From: Pseudomonadota bacterium
Lineage (GTDB): Bacteria; Pseudomonadota; Gammaproteobacteria; Xanthomonadales; Xanthomonadaceae
Assembly: GCA_021821195.1 (NCBI GenBank)
Contig: JAKACT010000004.1
Span: forward strand, 1 to 64,000
Direction: 5' to 3'
DNA: 64,000 bases
In this document: positions 43,191-51,068 of the stretch, in pieces
How the letters are laid out: each line of letters opens with the position of its first letter
Numbering within the stretch: position 1 is the first letter of the stretch
Position numbers and translations under genes: made by a program
Notes under the pieces: generated by a model
The model's input: the letters and a program-made list of their open reading frames with translations, nothing else
The model's database searches: none
What the model was told of the DNA's origin: nothing

Positions 43191-44492
43191 ATGCACACCG
43201 CTTCCCGCCTTTCCCCGCTGCCCGCCGTCGCCCTGCCGCTGGCCCTGTGCCTGCTGCTGGCCGCCACCCTGCAATTGCACCTGCCGCTGATGCTGTGGGA
43301 CCACGTCGACCTGGTGCCGATCTACGACGCATGGCAGCGCGGCGGGCTTGCCGCTTCGCAGTTCTGGCGCATCCACGACGGCAGCCATTTCCATTCCGCG
43401 GCCTATGCGGTGCTGCTGGCCACCACCTGGCTGTCGGGTGGGCGGCCGTGGCTGGACTGCGTGGCCGGCTGGGCGTTTTACGCGCTGCTGGCGTGGACGC
43501 TGTGGCGGCTGGTCGGCAACGGTTGGCGCGAGCAGAAGCTGGCGCGCGGCTGGTGGTGGGCGATGCTGTTGCTGATCGCCCATCCCGGACATCTGGCCAA
43601 CCTGCAGTGGGGCTGGCAGGTGGCAGTGTTCATCAGCCTGCTGGGCGCGGTGGCGCCGATCCACTGGCTGACGCTGGAACGCCCCACGCTGGCGCTGAAC
43701 CTTGCTGGCGTGGTGCTGGCGGTGCTTGGCGTGCTGGGGTTTTCCACCACCCTAGCGGTGTTCCCGGTGGCGCTGGCGCTGGCGCTGGTGGCGCTGCGCG
43801 GCGAATGGCCGTGGTCGCGGCGCATCGCCTTCGCACTGCCATGGTTGCTGGTCGGCGGCGGCCTGGTGGCATGGCTGCTGGCGGCGCGCGGACAGCCGGT
43901 GGCGCTGCCCGGCGCCGGCGTGCTGGCGCTGTACGCGCTCAATTACCTTGGCGGCGGGGTGCTGCGGTTCGCCGAGGACGTGGCGCCGTGGTGGACGCTG
44001 CTGGCCCTGATGCTGGCAATTCCCGCCGCCGTGCGCTGCCGCCGGCAGGCGCAGGCGCGGCCGTGGCTGGCGCTGATGGCGTTCGCGCTGGGCTGCGCCC
44101 TGCTTACCGCGCTGGGGCGCGCCGGCAGCTTCGGCACGGACCATGCGTTCGTGACCCGGTACGCCAGCTTCGCGCTGCTGTTCTGGATCGGCTGGCTGGG
44201 GCTGATGGTGCTGGCCTGGCGCGATGCCGGCAGGGCGTGGCGCTGGCTGCGACCGCTGCTGCTGGTCACGCTGCTGTTCGCGGCGGTGAACGGCGTGCAT
44301 TTGGCGAAGAAGGCCTTCGCCACGCACCAGCGTGCGGCTGCGTTCGCCGCGCAGATCCGCGTCGATTGGCCGCAGTTGGACGACGCCCTGCTGGCGCAGG
44401 CCTACGGCGACCGCGCCGACGCCGCGCGGCAACGCCTGGTGCTGCTGCGCCGCTGGGGCTTTGCGCCGTTCGACCGCGTCGCCGCCGAGTGA
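43191..44492 (+). CDS. Polytopic membrane protein of unknown function
   Basis: 433-aa protein with roughly ten hydrophobic segments and no family I can name. A first helix (ALPLALCLLLAATLQLHL) precedes a polar loop with DHVDLVPIYDAWQRG and FWRIHDGSHFHSAAYAV. Its Asp/His-rich character is like the first loop of GT-C glycosyltransferases. Its start lies 8 bp after the GT39 gene, so the two are probably translated together and may act on the same glycan. The C-terminal 60 residues are soluble. Confidence 0.7.
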   Translation: MHTASRLSPLPAVALPLALCLLLAATLQLHLPLMLWDHVDLVPIYDAWQRGGLAASQFWRIHDGSHFHSAAYAVLLATTWLSGGRPWLDCVAGWAFYALLAWTLWRLVGNGWREQKLARGWWWAMLLLIAHPGHLANLQWGWQVAVFISLLGAVAPIHWLTLERPTLALNLAGVVLAVLGVLGFSTTLAVFPVALALALVALRGEWPWSRRIAFALPWLLVGGGLVAWLLAARGQPVALPGAGVLALYALNYLGGGVLRFAEDVAPWWTLLALMLAIPAAVRCRRQAQARPWLALMAFALGCALLTALGRAGSFGTDHAFVTRYASFALLFWIGWLGLMVLAWRDAGRAWRWLRPLLLVTLLFAAVNGVHLAKKAFATHQRAAAFAAQIRVDWPQLDDALLAQAYGDRADAARQRLVLLRRWGFAPFDRVAAE

Positions 44493-44502
44493 CGGTGCGC
44501 GC

Positions 44503-45081
44503 TCAGGGCAGCAAGAATCCCGCCTGCCGCAGCAGCGTGCAGGTAGCGATCAGCGGCAGTCCGATCAGCGCGGTTGGGTCGCGGTTGTCGATGGACTCGA
44601 ACAGGGCGATGCCCAGGCCTTCCGACTTGAAGCTGCCGGCGCAGTCGAACGGCTGTTCGGCATCCACGTAGCGCTCGATTTCGGCGTCGGTCAACGCGCG
44701 GAAACGCACCTCGGTGAGGTCGATGGCGGCAAGCGCGCGGCCGTCGGCATGGGCCAGGCATAGCGCGGTATGGAAACGCACCACGCCGCCGGACATCGAT
44801 TGCAGCTGGGCGATGGCGGCGTCGCGGCGGCCCGGCTTGCCCAGCGGCCGGCCGTCGAGGTCGGCGACCTGGTCCGAGCCCAGCGCCCAGCTGTCGCCGG
44901 TGAGGGTGCGGGCCACCGCCTGTGCCTTGGCTTCGGCCAGGCGAATGGCCAGCGCCAGTGGGGTTTCGCCGGGCAGGGCGGTTTCATCCACCTCTGGACG
45001 GGCCACCGCGAAGGGAAGGCGCAGCCGTTCCAGCAGTTCGCGGCGGTAGCGTGAGGTCGAGGCGAGGGTCAGGCGGGGCAT
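44503..45081 (-). CDS. yceF: Maf/YceF-family nucleotide pyrophosphatase
   Basis: 192-aa house-cleaning pyrophosphatase. The YceF branch prefers 7-methyl-GTP. It starts MPRLTLASTSRYRRELLERL, with the catalytic aspartate in GSDQVADLDGRPLGKPG and the family blocks PFAVARPEVDE and QPFDCAGSFKSEGLGI. The YceF assignment rests on position: it is divergent from yceD-rpmF-fabH as in E. coli, although here a small membrane-protein gene sits between. It converges on the polytopic membrane gene. Confidence 0.92.
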   Translation of the reverse strand: MPRLTLASTSRYRRELLERLRLPFAVARPEVDETALPGETPLALAIRLAEAKAQAVARTLTGDSWALGSDQVADLDGRPLGKPGRRDAAIAQLQSMSGGVVRFHTALCLAHADGRALAAIDLTEVRFRALTDAEIERYVDAEQPFDCAGSFKSEGLGIALFESIDNRDPTALIGLPLIATCTLLRQAGFLLP

Positions 45082-45084
45082 CGG

Positions 45085-45450
45085 TCAGGCCGCCCCGGCG
45101 CGGGCGCGATCCACCCGCTGCAGCTGCCGCTCGATGCTGGCGCGGGCGGCGTCCAGCGCATCGCGCACGCCGTGCAGCTGCTCCAGGCTGGCGCGCTCGG
45201 CGTTGTCCTGCAGCCACAGCCGCTGCCGCAGTAGCTCCTGCATGGCGGCGCGCACCGGGTTCTCGTCGCTGCCGGCGACCGCCTCGATCTCGGCGCGCGC
45301 CGCGCGCAGGCGCGATTCCAGCGCATCGGCGGCGTCCAGCAGCTGCGAGATCGCCTGCTGCCGGCCACGGCTGCCGCGCCGCAGGCGCAGCGCTAGCCAG
45401 GACGCGCCACCGGCAAGTGCGAGGAAGAGCAATGGCAGGAAGATTTCCAT
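45085..45450 (-). CDS. Small membrane-anchored coiled-coil protein
   Basis: 121-aa protein I cannot assign, from the ATG at 45450 (MEIFLPLLFLALAGGASWLAL). One N-terminal transmembrane helix is followed by a basic stretch (RLRRGSRGRQQ) and a long helical region with heptad character (LLDAADALESRLRAARAEIEAV..., QLHGVRDALDAARASIERQL). Its stop is 3 bp before the yceF ATG, so the two form a unit. The track ORF's additional N-terminal codons lie in the divergent promoter region of yceD. Confidence 0.68.
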   Translation of the reverse strand: MEIFLPLLFLALAGGASWLALRLRRGSRGRQQAISQLLDAADALESRLRAARAEIEAVAGSDENPVRAAMQELLRQRLWLQDNAERASLEQLHGVRDALDAARASIERQLQRVDRARAGAA

Positions 45451-45562
45451 CGGCGCAGTCTGCGCGAGCCCGCCCGGGCCCGCAAACGGGCGAGGATGGA
45501 TGGCGCGGCTCTCCCTGGTGGATTTGACACCGGCTTGGGCGCCGCGTAGCATTTTGCGGCTT

Positions 45563-46081
45563 ATGTCCGAACAGCCGACAAGCCGGGTGCCCGAAGTCTT
45601 GGATGCTTGGCGCATGGTGGCGGCGCGGCGCGAGTTCGAGGGCAGGATCCCGCTGGCGGCGATGACCCGGCTGCGTGGCAGCCTGGTCGATGCCGAAGGC
45701 GAGGTTCGCTACCTGTTGGCCTTCGATACCGACAGCCTGAAGGTGCCCCACGTCGAGCTGCGGATCGATGCGGAGCTGCCGCTGGAATGCCAGCGCAGCC
45801 TGCAGCGGTTCCTGCAGCCGGTGCGGCTGGTGCAGCGGCTGGGCTTGATCCGCGACGAGGCCGACGAAGCGGCCCTGCCGCCGGAGTACGAGCCGCTGCT
45901 GGTGCCCGCCGATGGCATGCTGCGGCCAGCCGAGCTGGTCGAGGACGAATTGATTCTGGCGTTGCCGGTGGTGCCGGTCTCGCCCGATGCCGAGACGGTC
46001 GAGCGCGATTTCGCGCCCACCGTGGAGGAAGCCGCCCAGGCCAACCCGTTCGCGGCGTTGTCCGGGTGGAAGAAGGAATAG
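45563..46081 (+). CDS. yceD: YceD family protein (DUF177, 23S rRNA accumulation)
   Basis: 172-aa protein from the ATG at 45563 (MSEQPTSRVPEVLDAWRMVA). It carries the family's GEVRYLLAFDTDS strand, CQRSLQRFLQP and LVEDELILALPVVP, and ends with NPFAALSGWK, the typical C-terminal box. Homologues are linked to 23S rRNA levels and nearly always precede rpmF. First gene of the yceD-rpmF-fab cluster. Confidence 0.93.
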   Translation: MSEQPTSRVPEVLDAWRMVAARREFEGRIPLAAMTRLRGSLVDAEGEVRYLLAFDTDSLKVPHVELRIDAELPLECQRSLQRFLQPVRLVQRLGLIRDEADEAALPPEYEPLLVPADGMLRPAELVEDELILALPVVPVSPDAETVERDFAPTVEEAAQANPFAALSGWKKE

Positions 46082-46090
46082 TGCGATAAT
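46082..46090 (+). promoter_or_regulatory. Extended -10 promoter element before rpmF
   Basis: TGC-GATAAT right after the yceD stop and 43 bp before rpmF; no good -35. It could give rpmF an extra promoter. Confidence 0.45.
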
Positions 46091-46132
46091 CGCCGCATCG
46101 CGCGTCACATACGTTTTTCTTGGAGTTGTCCG

Positions 46133-46327
46133 ATGGCTGTCCAGAAGTCCCGCGTTTCCCCGTCCCGCCGCGGCATGCGCCGCGCCCACGACGCCCTGTC
46201 CGCCAAGCAGCTGGCCACCGATCCGACCAGCGGCGAGACCCACCTGCGCCACCACGTGACCGCCGACGGTTACTACCGCGGCAAGCAGGTCATCGTGCCG
46301 AAGACCAAGGTGGCTGACGAAGAGTGA
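46133..46327 (+). CDS. rpmF: 50S ribosomal protein L32
   Basis: 64-aa zinc-free-type L32. It begins [20 protein letters not shown], and the later [18 protein letters not shown] is typical. The cysteine pairs of zinc-binding L32 are absent, as in most gammaproteobacteria. TTGGAG precedes the ATG. Confidence 0.98.
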   Translation: MAVQKSRVSPSRRGMRRAHDALSAKQLATDPTSGETHLRHHVTADGYYRGKQVIVPKTKVADEE

Positions 46328-46366
46328 TCCGTCGGCCGCAAGGCCGGCGCCACGACGCACCACGCC

Positions 46367-46390
46367 CGGCCGCGCCCCATGGCGCGGCCG
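46367..46390 (+). terminator. GC-rich hairpin between rpmF and fabH
   Basis: CGGCCGCGCC and its perfect complement around CCAT, followed by TTGGCGTTTCT. It is a possible partial terminator or processing site, and lies where plsX is found in E. coli. Confidence 0.6.
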
Positions 46391-46504
46391 TTGGCGTTTC
46401 TGCGCCTGCAATCCCGGTGGCGGTGGCCCCGGCGATGGCCTTGGCCGCGCCCGCGCCCCGCATCGGCTAATCTTGTCCGCTTGACCACGGGAGTTGCCGT
46501 CCGC

Positions 46505-47494
46505 ATGAGCCAGACCGAAAGCCGCATCTACGCCCGCATCGCCGGCACCGGCAGCTACCTGCCCGAGAAGGTGCTGACCAACGACGACCTGGCGAAGATG
46601 GTGGACACCAGCGACGAGTGGATCGCCGCACGTACCGGCATCCGCGAGCGCCACGTGGCGGCGGAAGGCCAGACCACCAGCGACCTCGGCTACCAGGCTG
46701 CGCTGCGCGCGCTGGAGGCGGCCGGCGTCGCCGCCAGTGAGCTGGACCTGATCGTGGTCGGCACCACCACGCCCGACCTGATCTTCCCGTCCACCGCCTG
46801 CCTGGTCCAGCACAAGCTGGGCGTCGCCGGCTGCCCGGCATTCGACGTCAACGCGGCCTGCTCCGGCTTCATCTACGGGCTCACCATCGCCGACAAGTTC
46901 ATCCGCTCGGGCGCGGCCAAGACCGCGCTGGTGATCGGCGCGGAAACCCTGACCCGCATGCTGGACTGGAACGACCGCGGCACCTGCGTGCTGTTCGGCG
47001 ACGGCGCCGGCGCGGTGGTGCTCAAGGCCGACACCGACACCGGCATCCTCAGCACCCACATGCATGCGGATGGCAGCAAGGCGGAGCTGCTGTGGAACCC
47101 GGTGGGCGTGTCGGCGGGTTTCAAGCCGGAAGAGCAGAACGCCGGCGTGCGGGTGATGATGGCCGGCAACGAGGTGTTCAAGCACGCGGTGAAGGCGCTG
47201 GACGCGGTGGTCGAGGAAGCGCTGGAATCGAACGGGCTGGACCGTACCGCGCTGGACTGGCTGGTGCCGCACCAGGCCAACCTGCGCATCATCGAAGCCA
47301 CCGCCAAGCGCCTGGCCATGCCGATGGACCGGGTGATCGTGACCGTGGACAAGCACGGCAACACCTCCTCCGGCTCGGTGCCGCTGGCGCTGGACGAGGC
47401 GGTGCGCTCGGGCCGGGTGCAGCGTGGCCAGCTGGTGCTGCTGGAAGCGTTCGGTGGCGGCTTCACCTGGGGCTCGGCGCTGCTGCGCTATTGA
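46505..47494 (+). CDS. fabH: Beta-ketoacyl-ACP synthase III
   Basis: Starts fatty-acid synthesis by condensing acetyl-CoA (or another acyl-CoA) with malonyl-ACP. The 329-aa thiolase-fold protein, from the ATG at 46505 ([20 protein letters not shown]), has the catalytic Cys119 in NAACSGF, His in [11 protein letters not shown] and Asn in KHGNTSSGS. The C-terminal [13 protein letters not shown] is also typical. The usual upstream neighbour plsX is absent; a 177-bp spacer with a hairpin takes its place. Confidence 0.97.
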   Translation: MSQTESRIYARIAGTGSYLPEKVLTNDDLAKMVDTSDEWIAARTGIRERHVAAEGQTTSDLGYQAALRALEAAGVAASELDLIVVGTTTPDLIFPSTACLVQHKLGVAGCPAFDVNAACSGFIYGLTIADKFIRSGAAKTALVIGAETLTRMLDWNDRGTCVLFGDGAGAVVLKADTDTGILSTHMHADGSKAELLWNPVGVSAGFKPEEQNAGVRVMMAGNEVFKHAVKALDAVVEEALESNGLDRTALDWLVPHQANLRIIEATAKRLAMPMDRVIVTVDKHGNTSSGSVPLALDEAVRSGRVQRGQLVLLEAFGGGFTWGSALLRY

Positions 47495-47628
47495 GCCCGG
47501 CCGGGCGGGGCGGCGCTTCCGGCCCCGCCCTCATCGCCGGCGGGCGCCTGCGAGCATACGCCGCGGTACAGACAGGCTAGAGCAATTACTCGTATCATGC
47601 CCGCCCCATCGCAGGGCTCCGTCCTGCG

Positions 47629-47638
47629 CCCCCCCCCC
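47629..47638 (+). repeat. C10 homopolymer before fabD
   Basis: Ten consecutive C residues, 17 bp before the GTG chosen as the fabD start. It is long enough to slip in replication and lies in the leader after a TATCAT -10-like element (47593). Confidence 0.85.
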
Positions 47639-47655
47639 TGCACGGTTTGCATAGC

Positions 47656-48612
47656 GTGAACGAAGCCATCCAATCCAATCCGGTCGCCCTGGTGTTCCCG
47701 GGCCAAGGCTCGCAGGCGGTCGGCATGCTGGCCGAACTGGCCGAACTGCACCCTGTCGTGAAGGCCACGTTCCAGGAGGCCTCCGAAGGCGCCGGCGTGG
47801 ACCTGTGGGCGCTGTCGCAGGGCGGCCCCGAGGAAATGCTGAACCGCACCGAATACACCCAGCCGGCGCTGCTGGCCGCAGGCGTGGCGGTGTGGCGGCT
47901 GTGGAGCGAGCAGGGCGGCCCGATGCCGTCGGTGCTGGCCGGCCACAGCCTGGGCGAATACACCGCGCTGGTCGCGGCCGGCGCGCTGTCGCTGCAGGAC
48001 GGCGCGCATCTGGTGCGCATCCGCGGCCAGCTGATGCAGGACGCCGCGCCCGCCGGCACCGGCGCGATGGCGGCCGTGCTGGGTGCTGAAGATGCGCTGG
48101 TCGAAGCCGTCTGCGTGGAAGCCTCCGGCGCACAGGTGGTGGTGCCGGCCAACTACAACTCGCCCGGCCAGATCGTGATCGGTGGCGACGCCGCGGCGGT
48201 GGACCGCGCGCTGTCGCTGCTGCAGGAAAAGGGCGTGCGCAAGGCGGTGAAGCTGGCGGTCAGCGTGCCGTCGCACACGCCGATGATGCGCGAGGCGGCC
48301 AACCGGCTGGCGCAGGCCATGGCCGGGCTGGAATGGAAGCTGCCGGCGTTGCCGGTGGTGCAGAACGTGGATGCCCGTGCGCACGACAGCGTCGACGCGA
48401 TCCGCGACGCGCTGGTGCGCCAGCTCTACCTGCCGGTGCAGTGGACCGGCTGCGTGCAGGCGCTGGCCGCGCGCGGGGTCACCCGGATCGCCGAGTGCGG
48501 CCCGGGCAAGGTGCTGACCGGCCTGGCCAAGCGCATCGACAAATCGCTCGACGCCCGCGCGTTGGGCACGCCGGCCGAATTTGCCGGCGCCATCGAGGAA
48601 TGGAAGGCATGA
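47656..48612 (+). CDS. fabD: Malonyl-CoA:ACP transacylase
   Basis: Loads malonyl groups onto ACP. I chose the GTG at 47656 (protein MNEAIQSNPVALVFPGQGSQ); the track uses the TTG at 47647, three codons upstream, and no strong ribosome site separates the two. The catalytic serine is in AGHSLGEYTAL, the arginine in MVRI-type LVRIRGQLMQ and the histidine in VSVPSHTPMM. GPGKVLTGLAKRI closes the family pattern. The product is 318 aa, normal. Its stop overlaps fabG (ATGA). Confidence 0.95.
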   Translation: MNEAIQSNPVALVFPGQGSQAVGMLAELAELHPVVKATFQEASEGAGVDLWALSQGGPEEMLNRTEYTQPALLAAGVAVWRLWSEQGGPMPSVLAGHSLGEYTALVAAGALSLQDGAHLVRIRGQLMQDAAPAGTGAMAAVLGAEDALVEAVCVEASGAQVVVPANYNSPGQIVIGGDAAAVDRALSLLQEKGVRKAVKLAVSVPSHTPMMREAANRLAQAMAGLEWKLPALPVVQNVDARAHDSVDAIRDALVRQLYLPVQWTGCVQALAARGVTRIAECGPGKVLTGLAKRIDKSLDARALGTPAEFAGAIEEWKA

Positions 48613-49355
48613 GCGAATTGTTGCTGAAGGGCGAGGTTGCACTGGTCACCGGCGCATCGCGCGGGATCGGCGCGGCGATTGCCGACGAACTGGCGGCGCT
48701 GGGCGCGACCGTCATCGGCACCGCCACTAGCGACGCCGGCGCGCAGGCGATCGGCGAGCGGCTGGCCGCGCGCGGCGGCCACGGCCGTCGCCTCAACGTC
48801 AACGAGGCCGGCGCCATCGAGGCGCTGGTGGAGGCCGTGTCCAGCGAATTCGGCGCGATCTCCATCCTGGTCAACAACGCCGGCATCACCCGCGACAACC
48901 TGCTGATGCGGATGAAGGACGAGGACTGGCAGGCCATCCTCGATACCAACCTGACCAGCGTGTACCGCGCGTCGAAGGCGGTGCTGCGCGGGATGATGAA
49001 GGCGCGCAAGGGCCGCATCGTCAACATCGCTTCGGTGATCGGCGTGACCGGCAACGCCGGCCAGGCCAACTACGCCGCGGCCAAGGCCGGGATCATCGCG
49101 TTCAGCAAGTCGCTGGCCAAGGAGATCGGCTCGCGCGGGATCACCGTCAACGTGGTCGCGCCCGGCTTCATCGCCACCGACATGACCGCCGACCTGCCGG
49201 AGGCCGCGAAGGAGGCGATGCTGGGCCAGATCGCGCTTGGGCGCCTGGGCGAACCGGCCGACATCGCCCGCGCGGTGGCGTTCCTTGCCGGCCCGTCGGC
49301 GGCCTACATCACCGGCGAGACCCTGCACGTCAACGGCGGCATGTACATGCCGTGA
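48609..49355 (+). CDS. fabG: 3-oxoacyl-ACP reductase
   Basis: NADPH-dependent short-chain dehydrogenase for the first reduction of the elongation cycle. The 248-aa protein from the ATG at 48609 has GASRGIG, NNAGITRDNLLMRM, catalytic Ser in NIASVIGVTGN and YAAAKAG (Tyr-x3-Lys). It ends with the FabG-type TGETLHVNGGMYM. It is translationally coupled to fabD. Confidence 0.97.
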   Translation: MSELLLKGEVALVTGASRGIGAAIADELAALGATVIGTATSDAGAQAIGERLAARGGHGRRLNVNEAGAIEALVEAVSSEFGAISILVNNAGITRDNLLMRMKDEDWQAILDTNLTSVYRASKAVLRGMMKARKGRIVNIASVIGVTGNAGQANYAAAKAGIIAFSKSLAKEIGSRGITVNVVAPGFIATDMTADLPEAAKEAMLGQIALGRLGEPADIARAVAFLAGPSAAYITGETLHVNGGMYMP

Positions 49356-49444
49356 TCCATGGCCGGGCGGCCCGACTTCATGCCGCCCGGGTTTCCCGTA
49401 CACTTCACCACTGAACGACCCCATTTCCGGGAGGAGCAACCCAC

Positions 49445-49684
49445 ATGAGCAACATCGAAGAGCGCGTCAAGAAGATCGTCGTCGAACAACTGGGCGTCAA
49501 GGAAGAAGACGTCACCAACAGCGCGTCGTTCGTGGACGACCTGGGCGCGGATTCGCTGGACACCGTGGAGCTGGTGATGGCGCTCGAGGAAGAGTTCGAG
49601 TGCGAGATCCCGGACGAGGACGCGGAAAAGATCAGCACCGTGCAGGCTGCGATCGACTACATCAAGGCCCACGTCAAGGCGTAA
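49445..49684 (+). CDS. acpP: Acyl carrier protein
   Basis: 79-aa carrier whose phosphopantetheine arm holds growing acyl chains. The modified serine is in [18 protein letters not shown], the almost invariant motif. It is strongly acidic and helical. GGAGGAG lies 8 bp before the ATG, an excellent ribosome site for an abundant protein. TACACT at 49399 is a plausible -10, and a hairpin follows the gene. Confidence 0.98.
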   Translation: MSNIEERVKKIVVEQLGVKEEDVTNSASFVDDLGADSLDTVELVMALEEEFECEIPDEDAEKISTVQAAIDYIKAHVKA

Positions 49685-49709
49685 GCCCGGCGTCCGCCAG
49701 CTGTACCCC

Positions 49710-49731
49710 GGGGGCCGCGCATGCGGCCCCC
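49710..49731 (+). terminator. Hairpin between acpP and fabF
   Basis: GGGGGCCGC, a GCAT loop and GCGGCCCCC form a 9-bp stem followed by TGTGTTTGC, 25 bp after acpP. It probably acts as a leaky terminator or mRNA-stabilising end so that acpP is made in excess over fabF. Confidence 0.7.
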
Positions 49732-49774
49732 TGTGTTTGCATCGAACGTAACGAAAAGCGTGGAGGAGAAGGCG

Positions 49775-51013
49775 ATGGGCAAGCGACGCGTGGTGGTCAC
49801 GGGCATGGGCATCGTCTCGCCGCTGGGCCACGACCTGGCCAGCAACTGGGACGGCATCGTCAACGGCCGCTCCGGCATCGGCATGGTGGAAGGCTTCGAC
49901 GCCGGCACCTATCCCACCCGCATCGCGGGCGAGGTACGCGACTTCGACATCACCCGCTGGGTGAACCCGAAGGACGCCAAGAAGATGGACCACTTCATCC
50001 ACTACGGCATGGCCGCCTCGCTGATGGCGAAGGACGATGCCGGGCTGGAAGTGATCGAAGCCAACGCCGAGCGCATCGGCGCGCTGATCGGCGCCGGCAT
50101 CGGCGGCATCTGGGGCATCGAGGAAACCGCCATCAAGCTGCACGAGGGCGGGGTCCGCAAGATCAGCCCGTTCTACATCCCCTCCACCATCATCAACATG
50201 ATGCCGGGCCAGCTGTCGCTGGCGACCGGGATCAAGGGGCCGACGTTCTCGGCCGTGTCCGCCTGCGCGACCGCCAACCACAGCATCGGTATGGCGATGC
50301 GGATGATCCAGTACGGCGATGCCGACGTGATGTTCGCCGGCGGCGCCGAGCGCGGCAGCTCGCCGACCGCGATGGGCGGCTTCTGCGCGATGAAGGCGAT
50401 GAGCACCCGCAACGACGATCCCACCCGCGCCTCGCGGCCGTGGGATGCCGAACGCGACGGCTTCGTGCTGGGTGACGGCGCCGGCATCCTGGTGCTGGAG
50501 GAGTACGAGCACGCCAAGGCCCGCGGCGCGCGCATCTACTGCGAGCTGGCAGGATTCGGTGCGTCCTCCGACGCCTTCCACATGACCGCGCCCAGCGAGA
50601 ACGGCGAAGGCCCCGCACGCTGCATGGCGATGGCGTTCCGCGACGCCGGCATCAACCCGGAGGACGTGGGCTACCTCAACGCGCACGGCACCAGCACCCC
50701 GCTGGGTGACCTTGCCGAGACGCTGGCGATCAAGCGCGCGCTGGGCGACCACGCCTACAAGACGATGGTCAGCTCGACCAAGTCGATGACCGGCCACCTG
50801 CTTGGCGCGGCCGGCGGGGTGGAGGCGATCTATTCGATCAAGGCGCTGCAGACCGGCGTGATCCCGCCCACCATCAACCTGGAAACCCCGGGCGAAGGCT
50901 GCGACCTGGACTACGTGCCGAACGTGGCGCGCGAGGCGAAGATCGACGTGGCGGTGTCCAACGGCTTCGGCTTCGGCGGCACCAACGGCACGCTGGTGTT
51001 CAAGCGGATCTGA
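49775..51013 (+). CDS. fabF: Beta-ketoacyl-ACP synthase II
   Basis: Elongating condensing enzyme. From the ATG at 49775 (MGKRRVVVTGMGIVSPLG), after GGAGGAG, it is 412 aa. The catalytic Cys lies in VSACATANHSIG, the two histidines in NAHGTSTPLGD and SMTGHLLGAAGGVEA, with the gatekeeping NGFGFGGTNGTLV at the end. The first 18 codons of the track ORF precede the ribosome site and were dropped. Confidence 0.97.
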   Translation: MGKRRVVVTGMGIVSPLGHDLASNWDGIVNGRSGIGMVEGFDAGTYPTRIAGEVRDFDITRWVNPKDAKKMDHFIHYGMAASLMAKDDAGLEVIEANAERIGALIGAGIGGIWGIEETAIKLHEGGVRKISPFYIPSTIINMMPGQLSLATGIKGPTFSAVSACATANHSIGMAMRMIQYGDADVMFAGGAERGSSPTAMGGFCAMKAMSTRNDDPTRASRPWDAERDGFVLGDGAGILVLEEYEHAKARGARIYCELAGFGASSDAFHMTAPSENGEGPARCMAMAFRDAGINPEDVGYLNAHGTSTPLGDLAETLAIKRALGDHAYKTMVSSTKSMTGHLLGAAGGVEAIYSIKALQTGVIPPTINLETPGEGCDLDYVPNVAREAKIDVAVSNGFGFGGTNGTLVFKRI

Positions 51014-51068
51014 CGCCCACGCCCTCCCTTGCGCGGCAGGGGAGGGCCGGGGAGGGTGCACTTCACCA

